Of a stretch of DNA of 64,000 bases, positions 36,866-45,856 are shown one piece after another (position 1 is the first letter of the stretch; every line of letters starts with the position of its first letter). The notes beneath the pieces were generated by a model. It was given only the letters and a program-made list of their open reading frames with translations, was not told the DNA's origin and made no database searches. Source of the DNA: Bowmanella denitrificans (lineage in GTDB: Bacteria; Pseudomonadota; Gammaproteobacteria; Enterobacterales; Alteromonadaceae). The translations under genes and the position numbers were made by a program. The DNA lies in NCBI RefSeq assembly GCF_002887595.1, contig NZ_PEBU01000007.1, positions 1 to 64,000 on the forward strand. The letters run 5' to 3'.

Positions 36866-39028
36866 ATGAAAAAAAACCTGCCCTTCTGTCTTTCAATAGT
36901 CGCTGCCACTTTATTGGTTGCCTGTAGTCCGGCTACACCCACAAAACAAGCTAACAACAATGAAGCTGTCAGCGTTGTGGCCAGTGCCCCGCTGGCTGAG
37001 AAAATCCCCTATGAAATGGTGATGCACGGCGACACTCGGATAGATAACTATTATTGGATGCGTGACGACAAGCGTGAAGACCCAAAAGTTTTGGCCCACC
37101 TGGAAGCGGAGAACCACTACGCAGATGCCATGCTGGCTGGTACAAAACCCCTGCAGACCGAGCTTTTTGAAGAAATGAAGAGCCGCATAAAAAAAGATGA
37201 TGACTCCGTTCCCACCCGTTCCGGCAGTTTTTACTACTCTTCGGAAATGCGCGGCGACAATGAGTACCCGGTATATGTGCGCAGCAGCGATTTTGCCGGT
37301 ACCGACAAACAGGTGTTATTGGATGCCAATAAGCTGGCAGAAGGGCATGAGTACTATAACCTCGGTGGTCTAAGCGCCAGCCCCGACGATAAGCTGCTGG
37401 CATACGCTGAAGACACACTAAGTCGTCGCATATACAACATAAAGTTTAAAGATCTGCAAAGTGGCGAATTACTCGGCGATGAGCTGCAGGGTACCTCCGG
37501 CACGACCCTATGGGCTAATGACAATAAAACGGTGTATTACATTAAAAAAGACCCACAAACCTTGCTGGGTTATCAGGTGTTCCGCCATACCCTGGGAACC
37601 CCTCAGGAACAGGATGAATTAGTGTATGAAGAATCCGACAATACCTTCTACACCGGTATCAGTAAAAGCAAAGATGACAGCCTTATCTATATACACCACT
37701 CGTCCACCGAAACCTCCGGTGTGTCTCTGATCGATGCTAACAATCCCAATGCTCAGCCGCAGGCCTTTGTCCCCCGTGAAACCGGTCTGGAATACGAAGT
37801 GGCCAAGCTTGGCGACACCTTTTATGTGCTGACCAACCTGGATGCACAAAACTTTCGCCTGATGAAAGTCGCGGCGGATAAATTAGGGGATAAAAGTCAC
37901 TGGCAGGAAGTCATTGCCCACCGCCCGGATGTGCAACTACAGGGCTTCGAACTATTTAACCAGCACCTGGTGTATCAACAGCGACATAACGGTCAGTCAG
38001 AGCTGTTTGTACAAAAGTTGTCTGGGGGCCCGGCACACAAGCTAAGCTTCAACGACAATGCCTATATGGTGCACTTGTATGGCAATAATGAACTGGATAA
38101 TCCGGCACTACGGGTTTACTACACCAGTATGACCACTCCTGGTACCCATTATGATGTGGATCTGAATAGTTTCGCCTTAAATCAGCTAAAACAACAACCT
38201 GTACTTGGCGATTTTGACAGCGCCAATTACGCCTCTGAGCGATTATTTGTCGAGGCCCGTGACGGCGCGAAGGTACCTGTTACCCTGGTTTACCGCAAAG
38301 ACAAATTCAAAAAAGACGGCACTAACCCGCTTTACCAATATGGCTATGGTTCTTATGGTGCCACCATGGATCCAGGTTTTTCCAGCAACCGACTGAGTCT
38401 GTTGGATCGCGGTATCGTCTACGCCATTGCCCATATCCGCGGTTCTGAAATGCTTGGCCGCCCCTGGTATGAAGATGGTAAGAAGCTGACCAAGAAAAAT
38501 ACCTTTAACGATTTTATCGACGTGACCAAAGCCCTGGTAGCGCAAGGCTACGGCCATAAAGATAAAGTGGTGGCTGCTGGCGGCAGTGCTGGCGGTTTAT
38601 TAATGGGTGCGGTGATCAATCAGGCGCCCGAGCATTACTTAGCGGTCGCGGCTCATGTGCCCTTTGTGGATGTGGTCACCACCATGTTGGACGAAAGTAT
38701 TCCACTCACCACCAATGAGTATGATGAATGGGGTAACCCCAACGACAAGACCTATTACGATTACATGCTGTCCTACTCCCCCTACGACCAGGTCAAGGCC
38801 CAGGCCTATCCTCACCTGCTGGTTACCACTGGCTTGCACGACTCACAGGTGCAGTACTTTGAACCCGCCAAATGGGTGGCCAAGCTGCGCGAAATGAAAA
38901 CCGACAGCAATATGCTGGTGTTTAAAACCGATATGGAAGCTGGCCACGGCGGTGCGTCAGGACGCTTTAAGCGCCTGCACGACACAGCGCTGGAATATGC
39001 CTTTTTCCTGGACAGGTTGAGTAAATAA
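36866..39028 (+). CDS. S9A prolyl oligopeptidase, lipoprotein form of oligopeptidase B
   Basis: 720 residues. N terminus MKKNLPFCLSIVAATLLVACS ends in a lipobox (LVAC) predicting a lipid-anchored envelope protein. A seven-bladed propeller region (about 40-450) precedes the catalytic domain: YGYGSYGATMDPGFSSNR, nucleophile GGSAGGLLMG, Asp in TTGLHDSQVQYFEPAKW, and His in EAGHGGASGRF. The pattern is that of oligopeptidase B (PtrB), which cleaves after basic residues and is normally cytoplasmic; the signal sequence makes this a periplasmic or outer-membrane member. Strong terminator follows. Confidence 0.93.
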   Translation: MKKNLPFCLSIVAATLLVACSPATPTKQANNNEAVSVVASAPLAEKIPYEMVMHGDTRIDNYYWMRDDKREDPKVLAHLEAENHYADAMLAGTKPLQTELFEEMKSRIKKDDDSVPTRSGSFYYSSEMRGDNEYPVYVRSSDFAGTDKQVLLDANKLAEGHEYYNLGGLSASPDDKLLAYAEDTLSRRIYNIKFKDLQSGELLGDELQGTSGTTLWANDNKTVYYIKKDPQTLLGYQVFRHTLGTPQEQDELVYEESDNTFYTGISKSKDDSLIYIHHSSTETSGVSLIDANNPNAQPQAFVPRETGLEYEVAKLGDTFYVLTNLDAQNFRLMKVAADKLGDKSHWQEVIAHRPDVQLQGFELFNQHLVYQQRHNGQSELFVQKLSGGPAHKLSFNDNAYMVHLYGNNELDNPALRVYYTSMTTPGTHYDVDLNSFALNQLKQQPVLGDFDSANYASERLFVEARDGAKVPVTLVYRKDKFKKDGTNPLYQYGYGSYGATMDPGFSSNRLSLLDRGIVYAIAHIRGSEMLGRPWYEDGKKLTKKNTFNDFIDVTKALVAQGYGHKDKVVAAGGSAGGLLMGAVINQAPEHYLAVAAHVPFVDVVTTMLDESIPLTTNEYDEWGNPNDKTYYDYMLSYSPYDQVKAQAYPHLLVTTGLHDSQVQYFEPAKWVAKLREMKTDSNMLVFKTDMEAGHGGASGRFKRLHDTALEYAFFLDRLSK

Positions 39029-39033
39029 CAATG

Positions 39034-39059
39034 AAAAAAGCGGCTCAGGCCGCTTTTTT
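39034..39059. terminator. bidirectional terminator between peptidase and chemoreceptor genes
   Basis: AAAAAAGCGGC / GCCGCTTTTTT with loop TCAG, 6 nt after the peptidase stop codon. The stop codon of the convergent chemoreceptor gene lies in its T-run. Confidence 0.93.
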
Positions 39060-40668
39060 ATGCTGGTAGCTTAAATCTGGCAATGGACTCTGTCAGATTT
39101 TGACTCTTACCCATCAGATCTTTGGCAGATTGCGCTGCCCCTTGGGTATCCTGCAAAGACTGTTTACTGTAATCATCAATCTTTGCAATGTCCCTGGCCA
39201 TTTCCTGGGCCACCGCAGATTGCTCTTCGGTTGCAGTGGCAATGGACTGAACCATGGCAGCAATTTGTTCCGCACCAAGAACAATGCCTTCCAGCGAGCG
39301 ACCAGCCTCTTCGGCCAGCTCTACACTGCGATTGACCTGCTGTACACACTGATTCATTGAACCCACAGCCTGTTGCGTTCGGCCCTGAATGGCACGAATA
39401 CTTTGCGCCACTTCTTCGGTTGCCTGTGTGGTTCTGGCAGCCAGGGTTCTGACTTCGTCTGCAACGACGGCAAAACCGCGCCCCTGTTCACCTGCGCGGG
39501 CTGACTCAATCGCCGCATTTAGGGCGAGCAAGTTAGTTTGTTCAGCAATGGAGCCTATCACACCGATAATGTTCTCAATCTGAGTACTTAGCCTGCCCAG
39601 CTCAGCCACATCTTCGGCAGAGGTTTGTACCATTGTTGAGGCCGATTTAATTTGCGAGACGGTTTCACTGACCACCTTTCCACCGGTCAGCGCCATATTC
39701 TTCGCTTCATCGGAGCTGGATGCTGCGATCTGACTTTGCTGGGCAACTTCCCCTATGGTTGCACTCATCTCCTCAATGGCAGTCGCCACCTGTGCAGACT
39801 GCGAGGAACTCGCTTTGGACTGCGTTGCTATGCTGCCGCTAATAGCGTCGATCTGCGAAGAACCATCTTGCACACTATGTGACAGCTCACGAATGTGCCG
39901 CAGCAGACTGGTGAGCGCATCTGACATCTGATTACTGGCAGCCGCCAAGCTGTCCAGCTCATCTTGTCCGTTATGCGGCACACGGCCCTGGCTGAGATCG
40001 CCCTGGGCAATTTTCTCGGCGGCACTCAGCACTTTTTGCACTTTACTGGTAATCCGGTTAGACAAATACAACGCCACAAACACGCCAATCACAATAGCAA
40101 TCAACGTACAAACCAGCAGAATGGTCAGGCTCATTTTCAGGTCAGCAACCAAAGTATTTAATGCAGCTCTTGCGTCAGATTCTTCTTCGCTGGCGGAGGT
40201 CTCCAAAATGTCTTCCAATGGTTCCAGATATTGATCTTCAAATTTCCTGTGCAATTGCAAAAATTCACGGTGCCGATTGGTATCAAAAACGGCGAAAATC
40301 TGGCTATTGACCCCCTGGTGATAGGCTTTCATCCAATCCGCCAAACGGGACATTTTCTCTCGATCCTGACTTGAACGCGACTCAAGAGGCACAAGTTGCT
40401 GGTGTGCATCCATAAATTGTCGATAGTTGCTGTTGAAGATGTCCTTTTGTCCGCTCTCACCGTGCAGAAATGTTAATGCAGCAGCATGCATATCGCGCAT
40501 TTCATCTATCATGGTTAAGTACAACATGGCGCCAGGCACATCATCTCCAGCCACTTCTTCGGCAATCTGAGTTTGCCTGTTTACAGCTCCCCATAGCACC
40601 AGACTGGACGTTACCATCAACACCAGAATAATAGTGAACGCACTCAACAACTGTTTTTTTAAGGTCAT
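39058..40668 (-). CDS. methyl-accepting chemotaxis protein
   Basis: 536 residues from ATG 40668, which has GGAG 8 nt upstream; an upstream ATG at 40695 is less likely. Transmembrane helix 1 ([20 protein letters not shown]), a four-helix-bundle type sensor domain (about 30-180), helix 2 ([22 protein letters not shown]), HAMP (about 205-255), and the cytoplasmic signalling hairpin with [23 protein letters not shown]. No NWETF-type pentapeptide at the C terminus. The helical-bundle sensor gives no clue to the ligand. Confidence 0.95.
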   Translation of the reverse strand: MTLKKQLLSAFTIILVLMVTSSLVLWGAVNRQTQIAEEVAGDDVPGAMLYLTMIDEMRDMHAAALTFLHGESGQKDIFNSNYRQFMDAHQQLVPLESRSSQDREKMSRLADWMKAYHQGVNSQIFAVFDTNRHREFLQLHRKFEDQYLEPLEDILETSASEEESDARAALNTLVADLKMSLTILLVCTLIAIVIGVFVALYLSNRITSKVQKVLSAAEKIAQGDLSQGRVPHNGQDELDSLAAASNQMSDALTSLLRHIRELSHSVQDGSSQIDAISGSIATQSKASSSQSAQVATAIEEMSATIGEVAQQSQIAASSSDEAKNMALTGGKVVSETVSQIKSASTMVQTSAEDVAELGRLSTQIENIIGVIGSIAEQTNLLALNAAIESARAGEQGRGFAVVADEVRTLAARTTQATEEVAQSIRAIQGRTQQAVGSMNQCVQQVNRSVELAEEAGRSLEGIVLGAEQIAAMVQSIATATEEQSAVAQEMARDIAKIDDYSKQSLQDTQGAAQSAKDLMGKSQNLTESIARFKLPA

Positions 40669-40689
40669 TACCCAACTCCATTTATCCGT

Positions 40690-40791
40690 AATCAAACTAT
40701 CCTAGCCCTCAGCATCTAAGTTAGTAAACCAGCGATAGCATTTATCAACACGAAAACTGTATATACACACAGCATCTATGTTAGTTTGATT
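40690..40791. repeat. short inverted-repeat element, MITE-like
   Basis: Outer ends are inverted repeats: AATCAAACTA at 40690-40699 and its complement TAGTTTGATT at 40782-40791, 14 of 16 matching when extended inward. Inside, CAGCATCTAAGTTAGT (40710-40725) and CAGCATCTATGTTAGT (40770-40785) form a direct repeat 60 bp apart. No target-site duplication can be defined. The element lies between the chemoreceptor start and a decayed gene. It could instead be a paired operator. Confidence 0.4.
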
Positions 40792-40820
40792 TAAATCTGA
40801 TTAAAAAACAGGAACTAAAC

Positions 40821-41084
40821 ATGCTATTAGATTCAGAACCTACTGCCCCTAGAGACTTTGACTTTATGGCTGGTGACTGGCAGGTCAGACGCTGCCCAAG
40901 GGATATATTAAATGGCGGCACAAATTGAATTGAGTTCGATGGACTGTCATCCACCATTAAAACCCTGGGTGGACTTAGCAATGTTGAGGACAACCTTTTA
41001 CTTTTACCTGACTCAAAGGTCAGAGCAAAAGCTATTCGTTCTTACCACTCTGAAGCCGGGTTATGGTCTATACAGAAAATATGA
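40821..41084 (+). pseudogene. decayed gene, DUF1579-like domain with an in-frame TGA
   Basis: From ATG 40821 (GGAACT just upstream) one frame reads MLLDSEPTAPRDFDFMAGDW, then QVRRCPRDILNGGTN, stop TGA at codon 36 (40926-40928), then continues in the same frame as IEFDGLSSTIKTLGGLSNVE and ends at 41084 after AGLWSI. This resembles a known family pattern (DFDFxxGxWxVxHRRL...TDWxEFDG...LGGxGNxxDN...LWSIYWLDGR), in which a Trp stands where the TGA is. So a TGG-to-TGA nonsense change and loss of the C-terminal half. Nothing else is seen between 40792 and 41195. Confidence 0.7.
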
Positions 41085-41195
41085 TACAGGCTGACAGAGC
41101 TAATATGCTGCGAGCCTGTTTCAATGTAAAAAAGAGTGCATGACAACAGACCCGTCACGGTCTGATTTTGGCTCGCACTTGGCACACCGTAAACG

Positions 41196-41678
41196 TCAAA
41201 CCCCCATATATTGCATGGCCACATCACAGCGCGCATAAGCTGCACCAAAACGCCGCATGATTTCATCGCTATGCACAAAGCCGTTCTTCTCATACAAGTG
41301 GATGGCTGCCTCGCACTTTTTATTGGTCAGCAAAAACAAACAGGAAACAGGCATTACCTGTGCCTGGCGGATGACATATTGCAGCAAGGGTTCCCCTACT
41401 TTTATGCCGCGCGCTTTGGCAATCACCCCCATCTTGGTTAGCTCAAATATGCCGTCCCCCTTGTTAAGTAAAGCGCAGGTACCCACTATGCCCAGTTCAG
41501 GATGACGGGCAAACCAGATTTTCCCACCGGGCTCAATCACATAATGATATGGGTCAGTCAGCATAGCGGTATCGGCTGCTTCCATACTGAACATGTCCTC
41601 AATCCATTGCTGGTTAATACTCAGAAAATACTTAGCCAATTCATCGCTATAAGGTAGAAAGTCGATTTCAGTTGGCAT
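41196..41678 (-). CDS. GNAT-family N-acetyltransferase
   Basis: 160 residues. Acetyl-CoA-binding region LTKMGVIAKARGIKVGEPLLQYVIRQA corresponds to motif A of GNAT proteins (V-x-x-x-x-R-G-x-G/K-I/V-G), followed by LFLLTNKKCEAAIHLYEKNGF, the usual strand-helix-strand ending in YEKNGF. Its ATG overlaps the end of the upstream MarR gene by 11 nt, so the two are one operon. Substrate unknown. Confidence 0.9.
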   Translation of the reverse strand: MPTEIDFLPYSDELAKYFLSINQQWIEDMFSMEAADTAMLTDPYHYVIEPGGKIWFARHPELGIVGTCALLNKGDGIFELTKMGVIAKARGIKVGEPLLQYVIRQAQVMPVSCLFLLTNKKCEAAIHLYEKNGFVHSDEIMRRFGAAYARCDVAMQYMGV

Positions 41679-42156
41679 CTTTTCGCTCCATTACCCGTTG
41701 ATATAAAGATTTGCTCTGCATGGCCTGCTCCAGCGTTTGCAAGGCCTGATAGAAGTTATTCTCAAAATCGGTACAAAGAGATTTCGCCGCAGCATCCACA
41801 TCTCGCCACATTGGCTGCATGTACTCAACCTGCGCAAGTCCCTCCTCGGTAAGACCGATGACCTTACGTCTGGAATCCTGCTCGCAACTGGTCAGTGCAA
41901 CATAACCTTGTGCGGTGAGCTGTCGGCAAAACTGGCTGATCGCCGGCTGGCTTAGTCCAAGGGCGTTGGCCGCATCCACTACACTCGTTGGTCCCTGGTG
42001 ATAAATTAGCGCCAACAGAGTAAACCAACGGGGCTGCGCTTCCACACCATAAGCTTTGTATACGGCCGACGCATCGGCGAGCATACGCTCACTCAAGCGC
42101 TTTAAGCGACTGCCTAGCGCCAATTCTGCCAGCTCATCTAAGAAGTCTTGCTGCAT
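41668..42156 (-). CDS. MarR-family transcriptional regulator (second)
   Basis: 162 residues from ATG 42156, with GGGAGGATAC directly upstream; a TTG at 42168 is less likely. Winged helix: FTLLALIYHQGPTSVVDAANALGLSQPAISQFCRQLTAQGYVALTSCEQDSRRKVIGLTEEGLA. Operonic with the GNAT gene (11-nt overlap). MarR-acetyltransferase pairs and fusions are common. A dyad lies 18 nt upstream. Confidence 0.92.
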   Translation of the reverse strand: MQQDFLDELAELALGSRLKRLSERMLADASAVYKAYGVEAQPRWFTLLALIYHQGPTSVVDAANALGLSQPAISQFCRQLTAQGYVALTSCEQDSRRKVIGLTEEGLAQVEYMQPMWRDVDAAAKSLCTDFENNFYQALQTLEQAMQSKSLYQRVMERKDAN

Positions 42157-42173
42157 GTATCCTCCCAATATCC

Positions 42174-42203
42174 ATAACTATTTATATAATTACTTATAGT
42201 TAT
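42174..42203. promoter_or_regulatory. dyad upstream of the MarR-GNAT operon
   Basis: Arms ATAACTAT (42174-42181) and ATAGTTAT (42196-42203) are perfect 8-bp inverted repeats separated by 14 nt of AT-rich sequence that itself holds a near-palindrome, TATAATTACTTATA. Probably autoregulatory. The rest of 42204-42424 has no gene I can support. Confidence 0.5.
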
Positions 42204-42424
42204 TGGCAAGAAAAATTTGCCAGATGATCAACCGGGACGTCGTTATCTGGCCAAACTAAGATTTAAGAAATTTCTGCAGGATCTTTGGCAACCCATTCTG
42301 CATTGGCTGAAAAACGGCACCCCAGTATCAATACCTGCGTCAACACACAATCAGTATGCACCGGGGAAATTTATCAAAGAGCAGTTACTGCTGCCTACCC
42401 TGGCCTTTTAACCAAAAGGCCAAA

Positions 42425-43426
42425 CTAACTGGCCTTACTGGCAAACAAGGCTCGTTTATCTGCATCAGATAAAAACGCCGCCTGCACCCCATTGCGCTGT
42501 ACCTGCTCCAGTTGCTCCGGGCTTAAACCAATAATCTCGCTAGCCACCCTGTATTCGTTTTCGAGATTGATATTGGAAACAGCCGGATCATCAGTATTTA
42601 AAGTAACGCAAATCCCTTTGTGCAAAAACGTCGGCATAGGCGAGTCTTTAATGGCCTTAATGGTGGCCGTTTGATAGTTGGAGGTGGGACACGATTCCAC
42701 CGCAATAGCGTTTTCAGCCATATAATCCATCAAACGCTCATCCTGTGTTGCCGCCACACCATGACCAATGCGAGTTGCGCCTAACTGTTCTATGGCATTC
42801 CAGATACTTTGTGGCCCGTCTGCTTCTCCTGCATGCACGGTGATCTGCCAGCCGGCATCGCGACCCAGATGAAAATGCTCCAGAAACAAGCTGGCAGGAA
42901 AACCCAGCTCGTCACCGGCTAAATCCAAGGCACAAATTTTATCTTTATGGGCCAGAAGTGCCTGCAGCTCGCCCATACAGGTTTGCGCACCAAATGTGCG
43001 ACTTAAGATACCGATTAGATTGGCTTTAATGCCGAATTTTTCGCTGCCAGCCCTGACCCCATCGATGACTGCTTCCACTACGTCAGGCATAGGCAGATTG
43101 TGATTCATCGCCATATAGTAAGGGGAAAATCGCAACTCAACATAGTCCAGCCCTGACTCATGGGCGTCTTCCATGTTTTCCATGGCTACCCGGTAGCAAG
43201 CATCTAAGTTGGCTAAAACCGATACGCCGTAATCCAGTTTTTCCAGAAAGGCGAGCAAATCACTGGTTTGATCCTGGACTTGGGTCAGGGGTAGCAAAGC
43301 GTCAAAGCTGTTGACCGGCAACTTTATCTGATGTTGCTGGGCCAGTTCCCAGATAGTACGGGGACGGATATTACCATCCAGATGGCGGTGTAAATCAACC
43401 AGAGGCAGGTGGGGGTTTATTATCAT
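42425..43426 (-). CDS. add: adenosine deaminase
   Basis: Deaminates adenosine and deoxyadenosine to inosine forms in purine salvage. 333 residues, matching E. coli Add. Metal-binding DLHRHLDGN (HxH) at the N terminus, HAGEADGP with the third His and catalytic Glu, [11 protein letters not shown], and the C-terminal NTDDPAVSN with the metal-ligand Asp. AAGGGAAG precedes the ATG. Divergent from rsmF. Confidence 0.97.
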   Translation of the reverse strand: MIINPHLPLVDLHRHLDGNIRPRTIWELAQQHQIKLPVNSFDALLPLTQVQDQTSDLLAFLEKLDYGVSVLANLDACYRVAMENMEDAHESGLDYVELRFSPYYMAMNHNLPMPDVVEAVIDGVRAGSEKFGIKANLIGILSRTFGAQTCMGELQALLAHKDKICALDLAGDELGFPASLFLEHFHLGRDAGWQITVHAGEADGPQSIWNAIEQLGATRIGHGVAATQDERLMDYMAENAIAVESCPTSNYQTATIKAIKDSPMPTFLHKGICVTLNTDDPAVSNINLENEYRVASEIIGLSPEQLEQVQRNGVQAAFLSDADKRALFASKAS

Positions 43427-43597
43427 CTTTGCTTCCCTTTAGCATTTACTGTGGCACTAGAGCGTGTTGACCTGTTGAGTATAAACGCCAATGAGCAGGA
43501 TAACCGAATACACTTTAACTAAACGCTCAATACTTAGACTGCGCAGCGACCGCATAAATCCGTATAATGCCGCCTTCGAACCCTGCTGGCGTTAACC

Positions 43598-45016
43598 ATG
43601 AACACATTGCTTCCTCAAGCTTTTATAGACAAAGTGGCCAAACTGCTGCCATCTGAACAAGAATTGCATGCGTTTGTCAGCATTTGCCATCAGAGTCTGC
43701 GTAAGAGTATTCGGGTCAATCAGCTCAAGATCAGCGTCAGCGCCTTTTGCGACAGAATGCAGGCGCAAGGTTGGCAACTCACCCCCATTCCCTGGTGTGA
43801 CGCAGGCTTTTGGCTGAGTCGCCCACCTGAACAGGAAAACACACCGCTTGGCAATACGGCCGAGCATCTGGCCGGACTATTTTATATACAGGAAGCCAGT
43901 TCAATGTTGCCACCAGTGGCCCTGTTTGCTCAGTTGGATGCTCCCGAAAGGGTTTTGGATATGGCCGCTGCGCCAGGCTCCAAAACCACACAAATCAGTG
44001 CGTTGATGAATAATCAAGGCATACTGGTGGCCAATGAACTGTCCTCCAGTCGCCTGAAAGTGCTGTCTGCCACAATCCAGCGATTGGGTGCGGCCAATAT
44101 CGCCATGAGCCATTTTGATGGTGAAGTATTTGGTCAGTGGCTGCCTGACACCTTTGATGCCATTTTGTTGGATGCACCTTGTGGCGGTGAAGGTACCGTA
44201 CGTAAAGATCCGCAGGCCATGCAAAATTGGTCAGAGCAAGCATTGCAGGACATCTCAGCCATACAAAAGCGACTGATTGACAGTGCATTCCAAGCGCTCA
44301 AACCCGGTGGCACCCTGGTGTATTCCACTTGTACTCTGAGTCCTGAGGAAAATCAGCAGGTGGTACAGTGGCTACTGGAACAATACGGCGATGCCGTCAG
44401 TGTAGAATCGCTGGCTGATTTGTTTGCTGGCGCAGAACAGGTAGTAACCGCTGAAGGTTACCTGCACGTCTGGCCGCAACGTTTTGACAGCGAAGGTTTT
44501 TTTGTGGCGCGGCTGAGAAAAAATCATTCTGCAGGCGAAAGCATAAACCACAAGAAAGCCGGAAATTTTCCATACCAGCCAGTATCCGCTAAACAACAAG
44601 CGTTACTTTGCGACTATCTGTACCAACAATTTGCCGTTACTCTACCAGATGGTTTCCGCCTGTATGTCAGGGACAAGGACTATTGGCTGTTCCCTGACGC
44701 CTTTACAGAGCTTATTGGCCGTTTTCGTTTTGATCGCATCGGTGTAAAACTGGCGACAGCCCATAAGCAGGGTTTTCGCCTGAGCCATGAAGCGGCTTTG
44801 GCCCTGACTCTCACAGATAACAGCCCCAGGGTAAATCTGAACCTGGCGCAACTGTCTGAGTTTTATCAGGGCAGAGATCTTTTCCTCGAACAAATACCAC
44901 AGGGAGAACTACTGGTTTGCCTTGACGGCTTTGTGGTCGGCTTAGGAAAGGGGATTGGTCAAAAGCTGAAAAATTCGCTGCCCCGCGACCTGGTCAGAGA
45001 CGGGCTCAGTTTGTAA
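43598..45016 (+). CDS. rsmF: 16S rRNA (cytosine-1407-C5)-methyltransferase
   Basis: 472 residues (E. coli RsmF/YebU 479). SAM motif MAAAPGSKTTQISALMNNQG, catalytic motif IV LDAPCGGEGTVRKD with the TPC-like Cys, motif VI YSTCTLSPEENQQVV with the second Cys. C-terminal PUA-like region (KDYWLFPDAFTELIGRFRFDRIGVKL) distinguishes RsmF from RsmB. No intrinsic terminator follows within 250 nt, so its transcript may run into the hairpins at 45269-45330. Confidence 0.95.
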   Translation: MNTLLPQAFIDKVAKLLPSEQELHAFVSICHQSLRKSIRVNQLKISVSAFCDRMQAQGWQLTPIPWCDAGFWLSRPPEQENTPLGNTAEHLAGLFYIQEASSMLPPVALFAQLDAPERVLDMAAAPGSKTTQISALMNNQGILVANELSSSRLKVLSATIQRLGAANIAMSHFDGEVFGQWLPDTFDAILLDAPCGGEGTVRKDPQAMQNWSEQALQDISAIQKRLIDSAFQALKPGGTLVYSTCTLSPEENQQVVQWLLEQYGDAVSVESLADLFAGAEQVVTAEGYLHVWPQRFDSEGFFVARLRKNHSAGESINHKKAGNFPYQPVSAKQQALLCDYLYQQFAVTLPDGFRLYVRDKDYWLFPDAFTELIGRFRFDRIGVKLATAHKQGFRLSHEAALALTLTDNSPRVNLNLAQLSEFYQGRDLFLEQIPQGELLVCLDGFVVGLGKGIGQKLKNSLPRDLVRDGLSL

Positions 45017-45204
45017 AAAGCATGCTATTCAAAGTCAAAAAACGGCCGTCATAGCACGCTGGAAATACTGTGGATAAGCCCTGCACAACCTGTTATCAAG
45101 CTGATGACAACGTTGCCATAAATATTATCTAAAATTTTGATTTAAATAGACAAAATAAATGATGGAAAAAATTGTTTATAAATTCAGCAAGGCTGTTCTA
45201 CAAT

Positions 45205-45330
45205 TATCGTCCGGCTTGAAAAATTTTGTATGACACTTCTCCATTTTCCAAGCTTTGAGTTAGCGCACGGCTCTGAATAGAGCCATTCCCCTAAGCCCAG
45301 AGCCCTCCCCGGGTCTCTGGGTCTTTTTTA
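45205..45330 (+). ncRNA. candidate small RNA with C-rich terminator loop
   Basis: An AT-rich stretch (45110-45205) ends in a possible -10 TACAAT (45199-45204). Downstream are a 6-bp hairpin GGCTCT-GAAT-AGAGCC (45269-45284), a C-rich linker ATTCCCC, and a terminator with a 10-bp bulged stem CCCAGAG/CTCTGGG (45296-45321) followed by TCTTTTTTA. The terminator loop region reads CCCTCCCC, complementary to Shine-Dalgarno-like GGGGAGG. A 16-codon reading frame MTLLHFPSFELAHGSE (45230-45280) ends in the first hairpin but has no ribosome binding site. A processed rsmF 3' end is the alternative. The remainder of 45017-45204 shows one DnaA-box match and no gene. Confidence 0.45.
45296..45330 (+). terminator. 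rho-independent terminator (plus strand)
   Basis: Stem CCCAGAG / CTCTGGG, extended inward by CCC/GGG with one bulged T, followed by TCTTTTTTATTATT on the plus strand only. In the minus direction there is no T-run, so it serves a plus-strand transcript (small RNA or rsmF). Confidence 0.88.
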
Positions 45331-45855
45331 TTATTCTTCCAGCGCTGCCAGTTCCATCAAATAGCGTTTGCCGTTTTGCACGTAGTGAGCGGCTGATGCC
45401 TCCAGCATGTTACATTGTTCATCGGTCAGGCTACGTACCACTTTGCCAGGACTGCCCAGCACCAGACTGCGATCCGGTATCTGCATATTTTCGGTAATTA
45501 AGGTGTTAGCCCCTATCAGGCAGTAGCGGCCAATTTTAGCGCCATTTAGTACCACAGCATTAATGCCAATCAGGCTGTAATCACCGACATCACAGCCATG
45601 TAGCGTTACCTTATGGCCCACTGTCACGCCTTTACCCAGAGTCAACGGATAGCCTATATCGGTGTGCAAAACACTGCCATCCTGAACATTGGTATCGGCC
45701 CCAACCTGAATCAGTTCATTATCGCCCCGCATCACCACGTTAAACCAAACCGATGCCTGCTCTTCGAGCGCGACATCACCAATAATTTGCGCATCTGGTG
45801 CAATAAACACATCGCGCCCGATCCTGGGTGCTTTACCGCCAATTCTATATCTCAT
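45331..45855 (-). CDS. gamma-carbonic-anhydrase family protein (YrdA/PaaY-like)
   Basis: 174 residues of left-handed beta-helix hexapeptide repeats ([72 protein letters not shown]). Metal-ligand histidines are present in the usual positions ([16 protein letters not shown]). Members act as zinc-dependent carbonic anhydrases or as PaaY-type thioesterases; E. coli YrdA lacks clear activity. Its ATG has GGGGATTG upstream and lies directly after the tesB stop, so it is translated with tesB. Confidence 0.9.
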   Translation of the reverse strand: MRYRIGGKAPRIGRDVFIAPDAQIIGDVALEEQASVWFNVVMRGDNELIQVGADTNVQDGSVLHTDIGYPLTLGKGVTVGHKVTLHGCDVGDYSLIGINAVVLNGAKIGRYCLIGANTLITENMQIPDRSLVLGSPGKVVRSLTDEQCNMLEASAAHYVQNGKRYLMELAALEE

Positions 45856-45856
45856 A

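Noticed and set aside
42217-42411. 64-residue plus-strand frame starting with TTG (LPDDQPGRRYLAKLRFKK...)
   Set aside because: No good ribosome binding site and no family I recognise. The composition is not implausible, so a small gene or gene remnant cannot be excluded, but evidence is too thin to call it.
45069-45077. Perfect DnaA box (TGTGGATAA) next to an AT-rich stretch, considered as a replication origin
   Set aside because: Only one box, no cluster, and no dnaA, dnaN, gidA or other origin-linked gene nearby. Single matches occur by chance.
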